Assembly: GCF_037176765.1 (NCBI RefSeq)
Contig: NC_090025.1
Span: 17,595,545-17,659,544, forward strand
Origin: Anolis sagrei
Lineage: Eukaryota; Chordata; Lepidosauria; Squamata; Anolidae
Reading direction: 5' to 3'
Length of the DNA stretch: 64,000 nt
Shown here one piece after another: positions 1-12,543 of this stretch (position 1 is the first letter of the stretch; each line of letters begins with the position of its first letter). The notes beneath the pieces were generated by a model. That model was not told the origin of the DNA and made no database searches. It was given only the letters and a program-made list of their open reading frames with translations. Position numbers and translations under genes: made by a program.

Positions 1-232
1 AAACTGCAGGTCACTTCTGCTGTGAGATAATTGGCTGTGTGCAAGGATGTTGCCCAGGGGATGCCCAGATGTTCTGATGTTTTACCAACCTTGTGAGAGG
101 CTTATCTCATGTCCCCGCATGAGGAGCTGGAGCTGATAGAGGGAGCTCGTCCGTGCTCTCCCCGGATTTGAACCTGCGACCTGTTGATCTTCAGTCCTGC
201 CGGCACAGGGGTTTAACCCACTGCACCACCAG
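1..232 (-). mobile_element. tRNA-derived SINE, family A (left end cut by window)
   Basis: Minus-strand copy; the tRNA-like head with B-box (GGTTCAAATCC-like) is at the right, near 165-232. Family recognised by recurring head GTGGGTTAAACC and tail CTCCTGACACGAC, common in Anolis-like genomes. Confidence 0.85.
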
Positions 233-239
233 TTTCGAA

Positions 240-1004
240 ACAAACTGGTGAAAAAGAAGAAAACAGCCTGAATTTTGTGTTCTGCCTAGATTGATGCTGT
301 GAGTGACTTTTTTTTGTTGATGGGCAGCATTTCTAATTCTAAAAAAAGATGACATTTAAAAATCTAACATCCCAAACATTGTGCTAGCAATGTACCAGTG
401 ACATGGAAGCGGGTTGGTTTGACACCCTTGATGCTCTTGAAGGCGGATGAGATTCTTCACAGCTGAGTGGTGCAGAGCCAAACAGGTTTATAATGTGTCT
501 CCCTAAGAAGTCAAGGGCATCATCGCTATGCAGGCTGGTTTCAGGACAGGCTCTTCTGGCTCCCTTATTTATTTGACAACATCTGTGCAACACAGGTTTT
601 GTTTTAACCTAACCTAACCACACCCATTGCGGCAATTTCCTGTCCCCAGGGCTCAATTGAGGTGGCCAAGGTATTCAGTTGCCTTGAAATCACATGACTG
701 CACTCTGAGCAGGGATGGGTGTAACCCACTTTGTACAGAAACGTCCTCTTAGCAGATCTAAGAATCACTTATGATTACAAGTGATTGCTGTATGACATAA
801 GAGTAACAAAGGATGCCTCTTAGCGTATATAGTGTTTTGACCACTCAACAAATAAATCTAGCGAAAGCAGGCAGTCTCTAGTACTAAACCTTCCAAAATT
901 TGACTGATGAAAGAAAGGATTCCTATGACCAAGCAACATCAGAGTGTGTTCAACATGGCAACAAATTGTTAATGAGGATGAACACATAAACTAGGACATG
1001 CTGA
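240..1004. other. Unassigned sequence, presumed HPSE intron 1
   Basis: No gene, RNA or repeat family recognised. HPSE homology was looked for on the minus strand and not found. Confidence 0.4.
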
Positions 1005-1290
1005 CACAGCTTGGGTTGTTGCGAGTTTTCCAGGCTGTATGGCCATGTTCCAGAAGCATTCTCTCCTGACATTTTGCCTGCATCTATGGCAGGCATCCTC
1101 AGAGGTTGTGAGGTTTGTTGGAAACTAGGAAAATGGGGTTTATATATAGCTATGGAATGTCCGCAGACAATTTTGCCTATTCAAGGTAGATGTGAATGTT
1201 TCAATTGGTCATCTTGATGAGCATTCAGTGGCCCAGCAGTGTCAAGGTCTGGCTTTTTATTGCCTGGGGAAATCCTTTTGAGTTTGCTTT
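1005..1290 (-). mobile_element. Penelope-like element terminal region
   Basis: Minus-strand copy of the family whose end reads CTGAGGATGCCTGCCATAGA; also carries TCCAACAAACCTCACAACC. Confidence 0.65.
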
Positions 1291-1621
1291 TGAGTTTACT
1301 GGGAAGGGCATGATTTGCGCCTCTCTCTCTCCTGTCCTCTCCTACAGTCAGCTAACTTTGTGCAAAGTTAACTCACTGAAGGACAAAGGGGAAAGCAGCA
1401 GGAAAAGAGAGAAACTGGGAAATTTAAACTGCTGCTGAAAAAACAGGACAACAATGGATTAATTGAGATGGTCAAATTGGAAGAGTTGGAGGCTATGTGA
1501 TATACTGTTTATTATTTGATTATAACTCTTTTTAGACCTGACCAGGCGAGGGATTGGGAAGCTGCAGACCAGTAGCATTTATAGACTATTTGTTTTCCAC
1601 TCAGGTATCATATTTCCAACA

Positions 1622-1973
1622 GAAGCTTTTGAACTAGGGTGTTGGAGAAAAATTCTGAGAGTGCCTTGGATCGCAAGAAGATCAAACCAGCCCATCCTCC
1701 AGGAAATAATGCCCGAGTGCTGACTGGAGGGAAGGATATTAGAGGCAAAGATGAAGTACTGTGGCCACGTAAGGAAAAGACAGGAAAGCTTGGAGAAGAT
1801 AATGATGCTGGGGAAAATGGAAGGAAGAGGGGCCGACCAAGGACAACAGAGGTGAATGGTATCCTTGAAGTGACTGGATTGATCTTGAAGGAGCGGGGGG
1901 GGGGGGGGGTGAGAGCTCTGCTGTGGGCTGATCCATGAGGTCACGAAGAGTTGGAAGCGACTGTAGGAATAAA
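1622..1973 (+). mobile_element. RTE/BovB LINE 3' end
   Basis: Ends GATCCATGAGGTCACGAAGA then GTTGGAAGCGACTG, resembling the BovB 3' terminus; contains a 14-G run at about 1894-1907. Confidence 0.72.
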
Positions 1974-2436
1974 CAAAAAAATAGCATTTCCTACAAAGAG
2001 AGTGATAGACTAACACATTTGCGCCCATTCACAGCTTGCATCTTGTTTCTGCTGCTCCTTTCTCCCCATTCCTCTTGCTGTTGTCTGACATTTAACAAAT
2101 CCCTTTAGGTATTTGACTGCTGACATTTAGATAATGCATTTCTTGTAACCAAGATGTGTCCCTTTTCCCATGAACTTAGGAAATTGTGTAAAAGCTCATG
2201 GAATCTCAGTACCTTCATAGGCACGGCTTGTGGACCTTCTCAGTGACTGCCCCGGGCTCTGGGACTTTATTCTCAAAGAGGCAAGAATGGGCCTCACTTT
2301 GCTGCCCTTCTGTTGGCAGGTGAAGATTTTAACCAGAATTCTGATAGGTTTTGGAAGATTTAAAAGCAATGACTTTTTAAGTGAGTTCTGTATTGTTTTA
2401 ATTTGACTGTTTTAGACTGTTATTTTATTATTTTTA

Positions 2437-3035
2437 AGTGTGTGATTTAAACCATATTTCCTTTGACCAGAAGCTGACCTGGATTGCTTCTGATGTTGCT
2501 TTGAGAAGGTCCTCCATTATGCATGTGGCCTGGCTCAGACTACGTTGGAGTAAGTGGTCTGTGGTTTGCTCTTCTCCACATTCGCATGTCGTGGACTCTG
2601 CTTTGAAGCTCCATTTCTTAAGATCAGCTCTGCATCTTGTGGTCCCAGAGCACAGTCTGTCCAGTGCCTTCCAAGTTGCCTGGCCTTCTATGTGCCCAAG
2701 AGGGAGTTTCTCATCCGGTCTCAGCCACTGATTTGAGGTTCTGGGTTTTTAGCCTGCCACTTTTGGACTCTCATTTGCTGAGGTGTTCCTGCGAGTATCT
2801 CTGTAGATCTTAGTAAGCTGTTTCTTGATTTCAGGCATTGGCATGCTGGCTGGTATCCGAACAGAGGATGGACCAGAGATGTCACTGCCTGGGTTCTTTC
2901 ATTTAATACAGCTACTACTTCTCGGCGGATGTCAGGTGGTCCAATACTGGCTAAACAGTGTAATTTTTCCAGTGGTGTTGGGCATAGATATCCTGTGATA
3001 ATTCGGCATGTCTCGTTAAGAGCCACATGGAAATT
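2437..3035 (-). mobile_element. LINE C-terminal fragment, zinc-knuckle family K
   Basis: Minus reading gives LCSGTT-like, [13 protein letters not shown]-like knuckle and [20 protein letters not shown]. Clade unresolved (I/Vingi/Jockey-like by eye). Confidence 0.7.
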
Positions 3036-3039
3036 TAGT

Positions 3040-3900
3040 ATAATGCCAAGTTTTTAACTTTGTGTTTTTATTGTACATTATAACTGTAATTTCAATTCGC
3101 TTCTGGCATTAAATGTTTTAATATAGGAGGCACTTATATATATGTAGGAGGCCCCCAAGATTTGGTTCCTTGTAGATAACAAAATGGCAAAAACAAAGTT
3201 TGTTCTTTTCCTCAATCCACAATATTTTCAAGCTGTGGATGATGGAATCTGTGGATGTAGAATCCCTGAATACCTATGGCTGATTATATTGTGAATAGTT
3301 TTATTCTGTTACTAATGGTAGTTGTTTGCATGTTTTTGCTCTATTGTTTTAAATCGGCTCTGTGGTCCACTTCTGCTGAAATGTATAATTAATGGATATG
3401 AATGTCTGGGATCTGGCTAAGACCTAGCAAGGCTGAAGACACCATCCCAAAATGAAACTTAAAAATTACATTATGGGAGTGAAAGAAAGGTGCAGAATTA
3501 CAAAATTCATAAGGTTTGGCAGAAAATGCATTCACGAGTGGGGAAAAAAACATTGAACTAAGAACCTTGGTTTCAAGTTGGGATGCTTGCATAAAAATAT
3601 ACAATGAATTAATTAAATTATAGCACTTGAATGGAATGACCCATTAGTTCATGTGACTGATGAAGATACACCTGGCCAGAGCAGAATGGAGAGTGACAAC
3701 CGAACAATTGAATGATAGATGAGAAAATCCCTAAACAAGGAGGACCTTTCAAAATCAAGTGTGTGTCACACCTTCAGCAATGTGGCATCTGTTCCTCCAT
3801 CTCTTTCCTCCCAGAAGCCTGATCTGCTCCAAAGGGAAGAAGAATGGTGTGTGTGCATTCTGAATGCATGGATTTTGAGTTAATGTTTCCCCTCTGTTTG
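3040..3900. other. Unassigned sequence, presumed HPSE intron 1
   Basis: AT-rich sequence with no recognised coding or repeat content. Confidence 0.4.
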
Positions 3901-3904
3901 TGTT

Positions 3905-5245
3905 TCATCATCATCGGCTATCACTCATGACTAGTATAATTGACTTCCAAGGGTAGTGACTTAGTGGTGGGTCCATAAGTGACTGTAGAGACCTATTCAG
4001 AATCCACATAGTCTTTACAGTGAGGACATACATTTCCAGATGGAAGGCGGTCCCTACAAAGGTTTGCTGGACATGCCTTCTTCTTCTTGACACATTTCTC
4101 CTTTTCGTCTTCTATTAGTGCAATGTTTCTCAACCTGGGGGTTGCGACACCTGGGGTTGCGACACCTGGGGGTGGGTTGTGAGGGGGTGTCAGAGGGGTC
4201 TCCAAAGACCATCACAAAACACAATATTTTCTGTTGGTCATAGGGGTTCTGTGTGGGAAATTTGGCCCAATTGTATCATTGGTGAGGTTCAGAATGCTCT
4301 TTGATTGTAGGTGAATGATAAATCCCAGCAATTAAATTCCCAATGTCAAAGTCTATTTTCCCCAAACTCCATCAGTGTAAGTAAGTAAGTAAACTTTATT
4401 ACAGTCAATGATCAGATCATAACAGGGGGACTCAATTCCGCACATCCACATCAAACCCAAGGGGTTATATACTTCAAACTTCAACAAATTTTAAAATCTA
4501 AGCTAAAAACCACACCCAATTAGTTATTAAAACCCAACTCAACCAACAAGATCTACCAAAGGCAATCTACAGAGAGAGGGAGTGGGGATGGCAACTACAA
4601 CTCCCAAATGTCAAAGTCTATTTTCTCCAAACTCCACCAGTGTTCACCTTTGGGCATATTGAGTATTTGTTCCAGGTTTGGTCCAGATCCATCATTGTTT
4701 GAGTCCACAGTGCTCTCTGGATGTAGGTGAACTACAACTCCAAAACTCAAGGTCAATGCCCACCAAACCCTTCCAGTATTTTCTGTTGGTCATAGGAGTT
4801 CTGTGTGCCAAGTTTGGTTCAATTCAATCATTGGTGGAGTTCAGAATGCTTTTTGATTGTAGGTGAATTATAAATTCCAGCAACTACAACTCCCAAATGA
4901 CAAAATCAATCCCTCCCCCAACCCCACCAGTAAGTGGGGTTGGGGTATTTGTGGCTAATTTGGTCCAGTGAATGAAAATACATCCTGTAGATCAGATATT
5001 TACATTACAATTCACAACAGTAGCAAAATATCAGTTATGAAGTAGCAACGAAAATAATTTTATAGTTGGGGGTCACCACAACATGTGGAACTGTATTAAG
5101 GGGTCGCAACATTAGGGAGGTTGAGAAACACTGTATTAGTGCCTCCTCAAAATCCACAGCACTGTTGGTAACAGCTGATCTCCAGTTAGAATGCTCAAGT
5201 GCCAGGACTCCCCAGTTCTTGGTGCACATTTCATAATTTTTAGGT
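3905..5245 (-). mobile_element. LINE 3' end with C2H2 finger (family Z), split by a hAT
   Basis: Minus fragments 3905-4120 and 5134-5245 match the copy at 12012; the hAT at 4121-5133 separates them. Confidence 0.7.
4121..5133 (+). mobile_element. hAT DNA transposon, SPIN-like, non-autonomous
   Basis: Termini CAATGTTTCTCAACC and GGTTGAGAAACACTG; 8-bp duplication TATTAGTG at 4113-4120 and 5134-5141. Interior holds copies of a repeated unit and a foreign insert at about 4377-4585 starting with a TAAG repeat. It sits inside a minus-strand LINE. Family call (Charlie/SPIN-like) is from memory. Confidence 0.85.
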
Positions 5246-5851
5246 TCGCTTGAACCCCATCTTAAAATCTATTTTCTATAAACCCAGTACTGTTTGTTTG
5301 TGTATCTACTTTTTTTCTCTGGAAATACCTGAGACACTTTGCCCCACTGAAGATGGACCAAAGAACATTCATAACAAATGGACTAAAGAGTTGCACTGGA
5401 GAACTGGAGATTTCTAGAGCGAATATGCTTAGCATTCTGACATTCATTCATAGGCTGCAAACAAGTTTGGCCAGACCAAGCTCCCAGAATGGACATACAC
5501 AGCAAATGTAAATCACTTGTGTAATACAAAGAGATTCTGCATCAGTTAAAGGATGACACAAAGCAGATAACGGAGCACCAAGTACTTCCTGGCGGAAGCT
5601 GATAAAGCATTTGACTTACACATCTCACAGGATAATAACTTGTGGTTTCGTCTACTTGCAACCCAAGTTTCAAAGAGGATGGCAAGATATACTCACTGCA
5701 CATGCAGAGATTCAAGGGGGCTGTGGAAAACTGGGAGAAAATAATAGAGGTATGCATACTGTTTGTATGCACAATTGCCAAGGAGGTAGTGTAATATCTG
5801 ATCTAATTTGACGTCATCTAAATACCTGCTTTAAAAAGTGAGACTCTAGTC

Positions 5852-5984
5852 CAGGCATGGGCAAACTTTGGCCCTCCAGGTGTTTAGGACTTCAACTCCC
5901 ACAATTCCTAACAGCTGGTAGCCTGTTAGGAATTGTAGGAGTTGAAGTCTAAAACCCCTGTAGGGCAGAAATTTGCCCATGCCT
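5852..5984. mobile_element. Palindromic hAT-type MITE (family P1)
   Basis: Arms AGGCATGGGCAAACTTTGGC and its reverse form near-complete inverted repeats around AACAGCTGGTAGCCTGTTAG. Confidence 0.8.
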
Positions 5985-5995
5985 GCCTAGCCAAA

Positions 5996-6105
5996 TGGCT
6001 GGATGGCCATCTGTCGAGGGTGCTTTGAATGCAATTTTTCTGCTTCTTGGCAGGGGGTTGGACTGGATGGCCCATGAGGTCTCTTCCAACTCTATGTTTC
6101 TAGCC
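5996..6105 (+). mobile_element. CR1 LINE 3' end
   Basis: GGGGGTTGGACTGGATGGCC then TCTTCCAACTCTATGTTTCT, the classic CR1 terminus. Confidence 0.75.
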
Positions 6106-6318
6106 CTTATAATTGTAAGGGTATGTGTGTCGAGATCTGCTGATGTTACACAAATGCACAATTATGTTGCTAAACTATGAAAATACAATTCTCGACAGAC
6201 CCAAGTCAATTGAGCCAAGCTTCTTTGTTTTATCTTTCATTCCTTGCTTTCCACTGAAATGGAGATAGATTGGGAACATGTATGTTCATTTGGTGCTGTT
6301 TTGATTAGTATTTATTAA

Positions 6319-6845
6319 GCTGGGTTGCTGTTAGTTTTCCGGTCTGTACAGCCATGTTCCAGAAGCATTCTCTCCTGACGTTTCACCCACATCTATGGCA
6401 GGCATCCTCAGAGGTTGAAGGGTCTGTTGGAAACTAGGCAAGTGAGATTTATATATCTGTGGAATGCTCAGGATAGGAGAAAGAACTCTTGTCTGCTTGA
6501 AGCAAGTGTGAATGTTGCAATTAGCATTAATGGCCTTGCATCTGCAAAGCCTGGCTGATTGCTGCCTGGGGGAATCCTTTGTTGGGAGCTATTAGCTGGC
6601 CCTGATTGATTGAATCAAATGCTAATCAAGGTGGCTAATTGCAACATTCACTCTTGCCTCAAGCAAACAAAAGTTCTTTCTCCCACAGATATATGCACCC
6701 CATTTTCCGAGTTTCCAACAGACCTCACAACCTCTGAGGAAGCCTGCCATAGATGCAGGTGAAACGTCAGGACTGAATGTTTCTGGAAAATGGCCATACA
6801 ACCCAGAAAACTCACAGCAACCCAGTGATTGCAGCCATGAAAGCG
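6319..6845. mobile_element. Head-to-head inverted pair of Penelope-like terminal regions
   Basis: 6319-6610 reads in minus and 6611-6845 in plus; the two arms are the same terminal sequence and make a large imperfect palindrome. Confidence 0.7.
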
Positions 6846-6849
6846 TTTG

Positions 6850-8147
6850 CCAACACATTTATCAAGCTATGGATCCAAATTCCTCAAGGTATGATCCTAT
6901 TCGCAGTTGAAATTGCTATGCATACTAAGGAAACGTGAATCTATTCCATTCTTTTAAGCTTGGCTCTCTTATTCCTTTCTTCAAACTTGACCTTTTTCTC
7001 TTAGTGCTGAACAGAAGCAAAGAGCTGAACAGCTTCACCCCAAGAGGAAGATTCTCCTATTGACTTTTGAGATTTTACCAAGCATTTTGGTAAAACAAAC
7101 ACACACCAATTGAGAATGTCATGGTTAGAACTTGGAAAGTTAGTTTTAAAAGTAACCCATGGTGTAACTTGCTACAAAATCCCCAATAAATGTATTATTG
7201 TTACCATTACAAAAAAATCTTACTACATTAATAGTCAATTTTCAACTAATTTTAAACAAAAGTATATCTTAGGAATAATCAGAAAATGGTATCAATTTTT
7301 AAAACTACAAACATTCTGCTTAAAAATTCTAGCAGTTCATACATGCAAGGAATTATATGTGTGACTGCCTTAAGTCATCCATGCAGAAGGTTGTGTCAGC
7401 AATAAATGGCCTGAGACTCACAAAGCTTACTTGTGCTTGGTGAAACCACTGTGTGGATGCATTTTAACACAGTGCAGTGTGATCATATGTTGTGAAAGGA
7501 AATGTCAGCTCTCTCAGCTATGAGGAAGACAAAAGATGTGACATGAGCTAAAGGGAACCACAGGAAATGACAATGCAAAATACTTAACCCACTAAAAGAT
7601 AATTATGGGTGCAATTGCTCCTTCATTCTGCAGAAGCCAACTCAGTCATCCTCCAGCAGAAGGAGGCGGTGGAAGCCTAGAGAGTGAAAAATGCTACAAG
7701 GTGGTCCATTTAAAAAAGAACAATAATATGTGATTGGAGGCACTGTGTTGTGCCCTATTAGTGCTGCACTAATACACCTTCCTCCTGTGTAAACCTTTTT
7801 AAAAAATGCTGCAGAAATGCATATTTGGTTCAATTCTCTGAAATGACCAAACTCTCCTGAGCTCTGCAGCCTGCTCTGTGGCCAAGTAGTGGCTGATGAA
7901 GTATAGTGCTTGGGTAGATTGAAAATATATCTGGTTATTCATTTATTTTGTATCAAAAGCATTGCATAAATTAGTATAAAGCTGATAAAAATAAAAGGAG
8001 CACAAGTAGATAAATATCTTTTGACCAAAAATGGGCAACAGCAACCGTATTTTCTGTAGCTGCCAACAATTCTTCCTTTGTACATGAGGCAGGACATTGT
8101 GAACAAGCATACAGATGTGGAGTTGTCTGTATCTGGTTATGTCACTG
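6850..8147. other. Unassigned sequence, presumed HPSE intron 1
   Basis: No recognised repeat or exon. Includes an A/T-rich low-complexity part at about 7170-7360. Confidence 0.4.
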
Positions 8148-8157
8148 GACAGATCTA

Positions 8158-8481
8158 AAAGGTAAAGGTTTCCCCTTGGCATTAAGTTTAGTTGTGTCTG
8201 ACTCTGTGGAGTGGTACTCACTTCCATTTCTAAGCTGAAGAACCAGCATTGTCCATAGACACCTCCTAGTTCATGTGGTCAGCATGACTGCATGGGCACT
8301 GTTACTTTCCCACTGGAGCGGTTCCTATTTACTCACATTTGTATGTTTTTGAACTGCTGGTTGGCAGAAGCTTGGGCTAACACTGGGAGCTCACCCCACT
8401 CTCCAGATTCGAACTGCCGACTTTTCGGTCAACAAGTTCAGCAGCTCAGTGGTTAAACCCACTGCACCACCAGGGGCTTCA
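8158..8481 (-). mobile_element. tRNA-derived SINE, family B
   Basis: Minus-strand copy whose tail begins AGGTAAAGGTTTCCCC; tRNA head at the right. Target duplications GACAGATCTA at 8148-8157 and 8482-8491. Confidence 0.9.
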
Positions 8482-8567
8482 GACAGATCTATACTGATCC
8501 AAAACATGCCTAAGTATCTGGCATGCTGGATGTTGGATTGGCCCTTGGTTTTGTCCCCATAGGGTAG

Positions 8568-8664
8568 ACATCCTCAAACTGTGGCCCTCTGGGCTTCAAC
8601 TCGGAGAAGTCCTGAGAGTTGGAAGCCCAAACAGCTGGAAGGTTGCAGTTTGAGGATGCTTGCC
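8568..8664. mobile_element. Palindromic MITE (family P3)
   Basis: Arms CATCCTCAAACTGTGGCCCT and TTGCAGTTTGAGGATG. Confidence 0.7.
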
Positions 8665-9231
8665 ATAGAAACTCCTTTAGCTGACGCAGAGGTTGGAGGA
8701 AGTCCATACTTCCCAGTGGCACCAATTATGGTTTGGCACTACTGGGCAGCTCCCTGTCTCCCACCTCCATTTTATGGCAGTCTCTGACTATGACACAAGT
8801 CCTACCTGTTCTTGCCATGTGCCATGATGTCAGCCAAGGTGGTGGGGTGCTAGAAGAGGAAGAACCCACTGTTCTTTTGCCCATATCTTCTTAGCCCTCT
8901 CTGCCACTTTGGTCATGGCATCATACAAGTTGGAAGAGACCATCCAGTCCAACCTCTTACCAAGAAGCAGGAAAATTGCATTAAAGTCTGTGTCAAGGCG
9001 AGTGATGGAGAACAGGTCAGAGCCCTGATGGAGAACAGGTAGGACTTTTGTCATGGCCAGAGTCTGTAAACAACACAGATGGTGGTGATGGGAAGGGGAT
9101 TGCCATCCCATGGACCTGGGCTGCCCAAGCCTCGGATACACTGGATGGAAGTAAAACCCACAAATATGGCCTATATTGAGTCATATATTGTGTCCTACAG
9201 GATCTCAGGCAATGTCTGCATTTGAAATTAT

Positions 9232-9548
9232 AGTAGTGTCTCGCTTGTCCAACATACCATAAATGGGCCAGCAGAACGTTGGATAGGCTAAAATATCAGA
9301 TAATAAGGAGGGATTAAGGAAATTAATCACCAAAACAAATTAAGCTCCAAAACATCATGTTTTACAACAAATTGACAGAAAAACCAGTTCAATATATGGT
9401 AACGTTATGTAGTAATTGCTGTATTTACAAATTTAGCACCAAAACATTGCAATGTATTGAAACAGCTGTGGATCTGGGTGGGAGGCAGTCTGCATTAGAT
9501 AATACAGAACGTTGGATGAGCGAAGGTTGGATAAGCAAGACTCTACTG
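9232..9548 (+). mobile_element. Pogo/Tigger-like MITE
   Basis: Ends AGTAGTGTCTCGCTTGTCC and GGATAAGCAAGACTCTACTG; TA at both flanks. Non-autonomous, about 317 bp. Confidence 0.75.
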
Positions 9549-10206
9549 TATTATCATCCCCCTTTTTCAAGAAACTCAGCATAATTCATATACCTGTATT
9601 TATTTACTCAAGTCTAATGCGCCATCAAATCTAAATGTGCACCTCAATTTTCAAAACCCTGAAACCAAAATAAGAGAGGATTTGTTGCCTAATATAATCC
9701 ACGGTGGCAAAAAGTAATTTGGCCAAAAATTGTATGCATTACTGTTGCTACCTGATTAGAATTTCTCCTATAAATAACAACAAACGTTTGTGTTTAACCT
9801 GCCCTCTCTCCCTAAAGGGACTCACGATAAACAATTGTGTTAGAACTCCAAAGTTTCCAGCAATGGAAAAGAAAACCTTGGGGTGCATCTCTCCTGTAGA
9901 ATAAATCCACTTTAATTATCTTGGTTCAATGCAATGGAGTCCTGGAGGATGTAGTTTGACAAGGTCTTGGGCCTCCTCTGCCAAAGAATGCTGGTGTCTC
10001 ACCAAACTACAAATCCCGGGATGGCATAAAATTCAGCCCTGACCATTTAATTAAAGATTACATCCCTCAAAGAGGAGCTCCAGGTGCTGCTCCTGAAGCA
10101 ACTTCCTCTTTGGCTTTAGCTCAGCACTAAGTTTCTCTAAGAATACCTGGGACACTTTGCTCCACTGAAAATGAATAAAGGAACATTTCAGGGTTGAAAA
10201 TAAATA

Positions 10207-10272
10207 ACTGTATATTGTCGAAGGCTTTCATGGCTGGAATCACTGGGTTGTTGTAGGTTTTTTCGGGCTGTC
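10207..10272 (-). mobile_element. Short Penelope-like end
   Basis: Only GTCGAAGGCTTTCATGGCTG to TTTTTTCGGGCTGT is present. Confidence 0.6.
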
Positions 10273-10431
10273 TTCTCTGCCAACTACTACTGTTGATGCT
10301 TTGCTGAACTACAATTTTCAAAGAATCCAGTCATGGCAGTTAAAGTGGTGTCAAACTGCATTAATTCTGCAGTGGAGATGCACTTTTGCAATCCCAAATC
10401 CTAACTCTTCCTAAATTGAAAGAGATAGTTT

Positions 10432-10568
10432 TCAGGCATGGGCAAACTTTGGCCCTCCAGGTGTTTTGGACTCCAACTCCCACAATTCCTAACAGCCTAC
10501 CGGCTGTTAGGAATTGTGGGAGTTGGAGTCCAAAACACCGGGAGGGCTGAAGTTTGCCCATGTCTGGT
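10432..10568. mobile_element. Palindromic MITE P1
   Basis: Nearly perfect inverted repeat centred at about 10501; arms GGCATGGGCAAACTTTGGCC. Confidence 0.85.
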
Positions 10569-10616
10569 TTAGCTTCTGAATCTGAGTTTCAAAACCCTGG
10601 TGGGAAACACTGACTA

Positions 10617-10950
10617 CAGTAGAGTCTTGCTTATCCAACCTTCACTCATCCAACGTTCTGTATTATCCAACGCAGTCTGCCTCCTGCCCAGATCCACAGC
10701 TGTTTCAATACATTGCGATATTTTGGTGCTAAATTTACAAATACAGTAATTACTATATAATGTTACCATGTATTGAACTGCTTTTTCTCTCAATTTGTTG
10801 TAAAACATGATGTTTTACTACTTAATTTGTAAAATCATAACGTAATTTGATGTTTAATAGGCATTTCCTTCATCTCTCCTTATTATCCAACATTTTTGCT
10901 TCTCCAAAGTTCTGTTGGCCCATTTATGTTGGATAAGCGAGACTCTACTA
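10617..10950 (-). mobile_element. Pogo/Tigger-like MITE, second copy
   Basis: Ends CAGTAGAGTCTTGCTTATCC and GGATAAGCGAGACTCTACTA with TA flanks; same family as the copy at 9232, opposite orientation. Confidence 0.8.
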
Positions 10951-11061
10951 TAGCTCTTAGGTTAGAATTTGGAATTTATTAATAGTTCGTTATTAGGGAA
11001 TACCTCTGCTAGAATCCTTCAGGCAGGTGGCAATTTGGAGATTTTGGAGATTGCATTCTTG

Positions 11062-11645
11062 AAAAACCTAGAAGAGACTTTGTGGGCAATCCAGTCCAAC
11101 CCCATTCTGCCAAGAAGCAGGAATATCTCAAAGCACCCCCGACAGATGGCCATCCAGCCTCTGTTTAAAAGCCTCCAAAGAAGGAGCCTCCACCACACTC
11201 CAGAGCAGAGAGTTCCACTGCTGAACAGCTGTCACAGTTAGGAAGTTCTTCCTCATGTTCAGGTGGAATCGCCTTTCTTTCCTGTACTTTGAAGCCTGTA
11301 CTTTGTACTTTCCTGTACTTTGTTCCACTGCGTCCTAGTCTCCAGGGAAGCAGAAAACAAGCCTGCTCCCTTCTCCCTATGACTTCTCCTCACATATTTA
11401 TACACGGCTCTCATCATGTCTCCTCTCAGCCTTCTCTTCTGCAGGCTAAACATGCCCAGCTCTTTAATCCGCTCCTCGTAGGGCTTGTTCTCCATACCCT
11501 TGATCATTTTAGTCACCCTGCTCTGAACTTGTCAACATCTCCCTTCAATTGCAGTGACCAGAACTGGACACAGTATTTATTCCAGTTGTGGTCTGACCAA
11601 GGCGGAAACGGCCTTGTCATTTCAATTCCAGGAGATTCTGGGGCT
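11062..11645 (-). mobile_element. CR1 LINE 3' region
   Basis: Minus reading gives [20 protein letters not shown] and [20 protein letters not shown], conserved CR1 3' sequence, with a tandem repeat of GTACTTTG at about 11284-11325. Confidence 0.8.
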
Positions 11646-12011
11646 TGTGATCCCAAAATACTCTCTTGCTATACTCTTATCCTAGGATCCCACAGGCAGC
11701 TGGCAATTTTGGAGGGTCCTGGAACTTCTAATCCCAATTCCTAACTGTTCCACATTCAGAGACGGCTCTAGGTAATTTTCAACGGTAAGCAAACAGTATT
11801 TTGGTGCAACCCGCCCCCCAACCAATCACTGATATATATTTTCTGTTCATCGTGGGAGTTCTGTGTGCCATATTTGGTTCAGGTCCATCATTGGTGGAGT
11901 TCAGAATGCTCTTTGATTGTTGGTGAACTATGAATCCCAGCAACTACAACTCCCAAATTTCAAGCTCTGTTTTCCCCAAACTCCAACAGTATTCACATTT
12001 GAGCATATTGA

Positions 12012-12543
12012 AGACAAGCAGACAAATGTCAGTGTGCTGAAAGAATCAAAGACCACCAACACTGAAGCGATGGTCCTTCACCATCAACTCCGCTGGACCG
12101 GCCACGTTGTCCGGATGTCCAACCACCGCCTCCCAAAGCAGTTGCTCTACTCCGAACTCAAGAATGGAAAACGGAATGTTGGTGGGCAGGAAAAGAGATT
12201 TAAAGATGGGCTCAAAGCCAACCTCTAAAACTCTGGCATAGACACTGAGAACTGGGAAGCCCTGGCCCTTGAATGCTCCAGCTGGAGGTCAGCTGTGACC
12301 AGCAGTGCTGTAGAATTTGAAGAGGCACAAATTGTGGGCGAAAGAGAGAAACGTGCCAAGAGGAAGGCATGTCAAGCCAACCCCGACCGGGACCATCTTC
12401 CACCTGGACACCAATGCCCTCACTGCAGGAGAAGATGCAGATCAAGAACAGGGCTCCACAGTCACCTACAGATCCACTGCACACTGACCCTGGAGGACCA
12501 GCCTCCTCGGACAACGAGGAATCGCCTAAGTAAGTAAGCAAGT
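12012..12543 (+). mobile_element. LINE C-terminal region with C2H2 finger (family Z)
   Basis: Reads HHQLRWTGHVVRMSNHRLPK, NVGGQEKRFKDGLKANL and CPHCRRRCRSRTGLHSHLQI, a C2H2-like finger. Characteristic C-terminus of a non-LTR retrotransposon, inserted in a hAT. Clade not resolved. Confidence 0.75.

Noticed and set aside
12295-12537. Zinc-finger-like reading frame (CPHCRRRCRSRTGLHSH)
   Set aside because: It is the C-terminus of a LINE (family Z) inside a hAT copy, not a host transcription factor.
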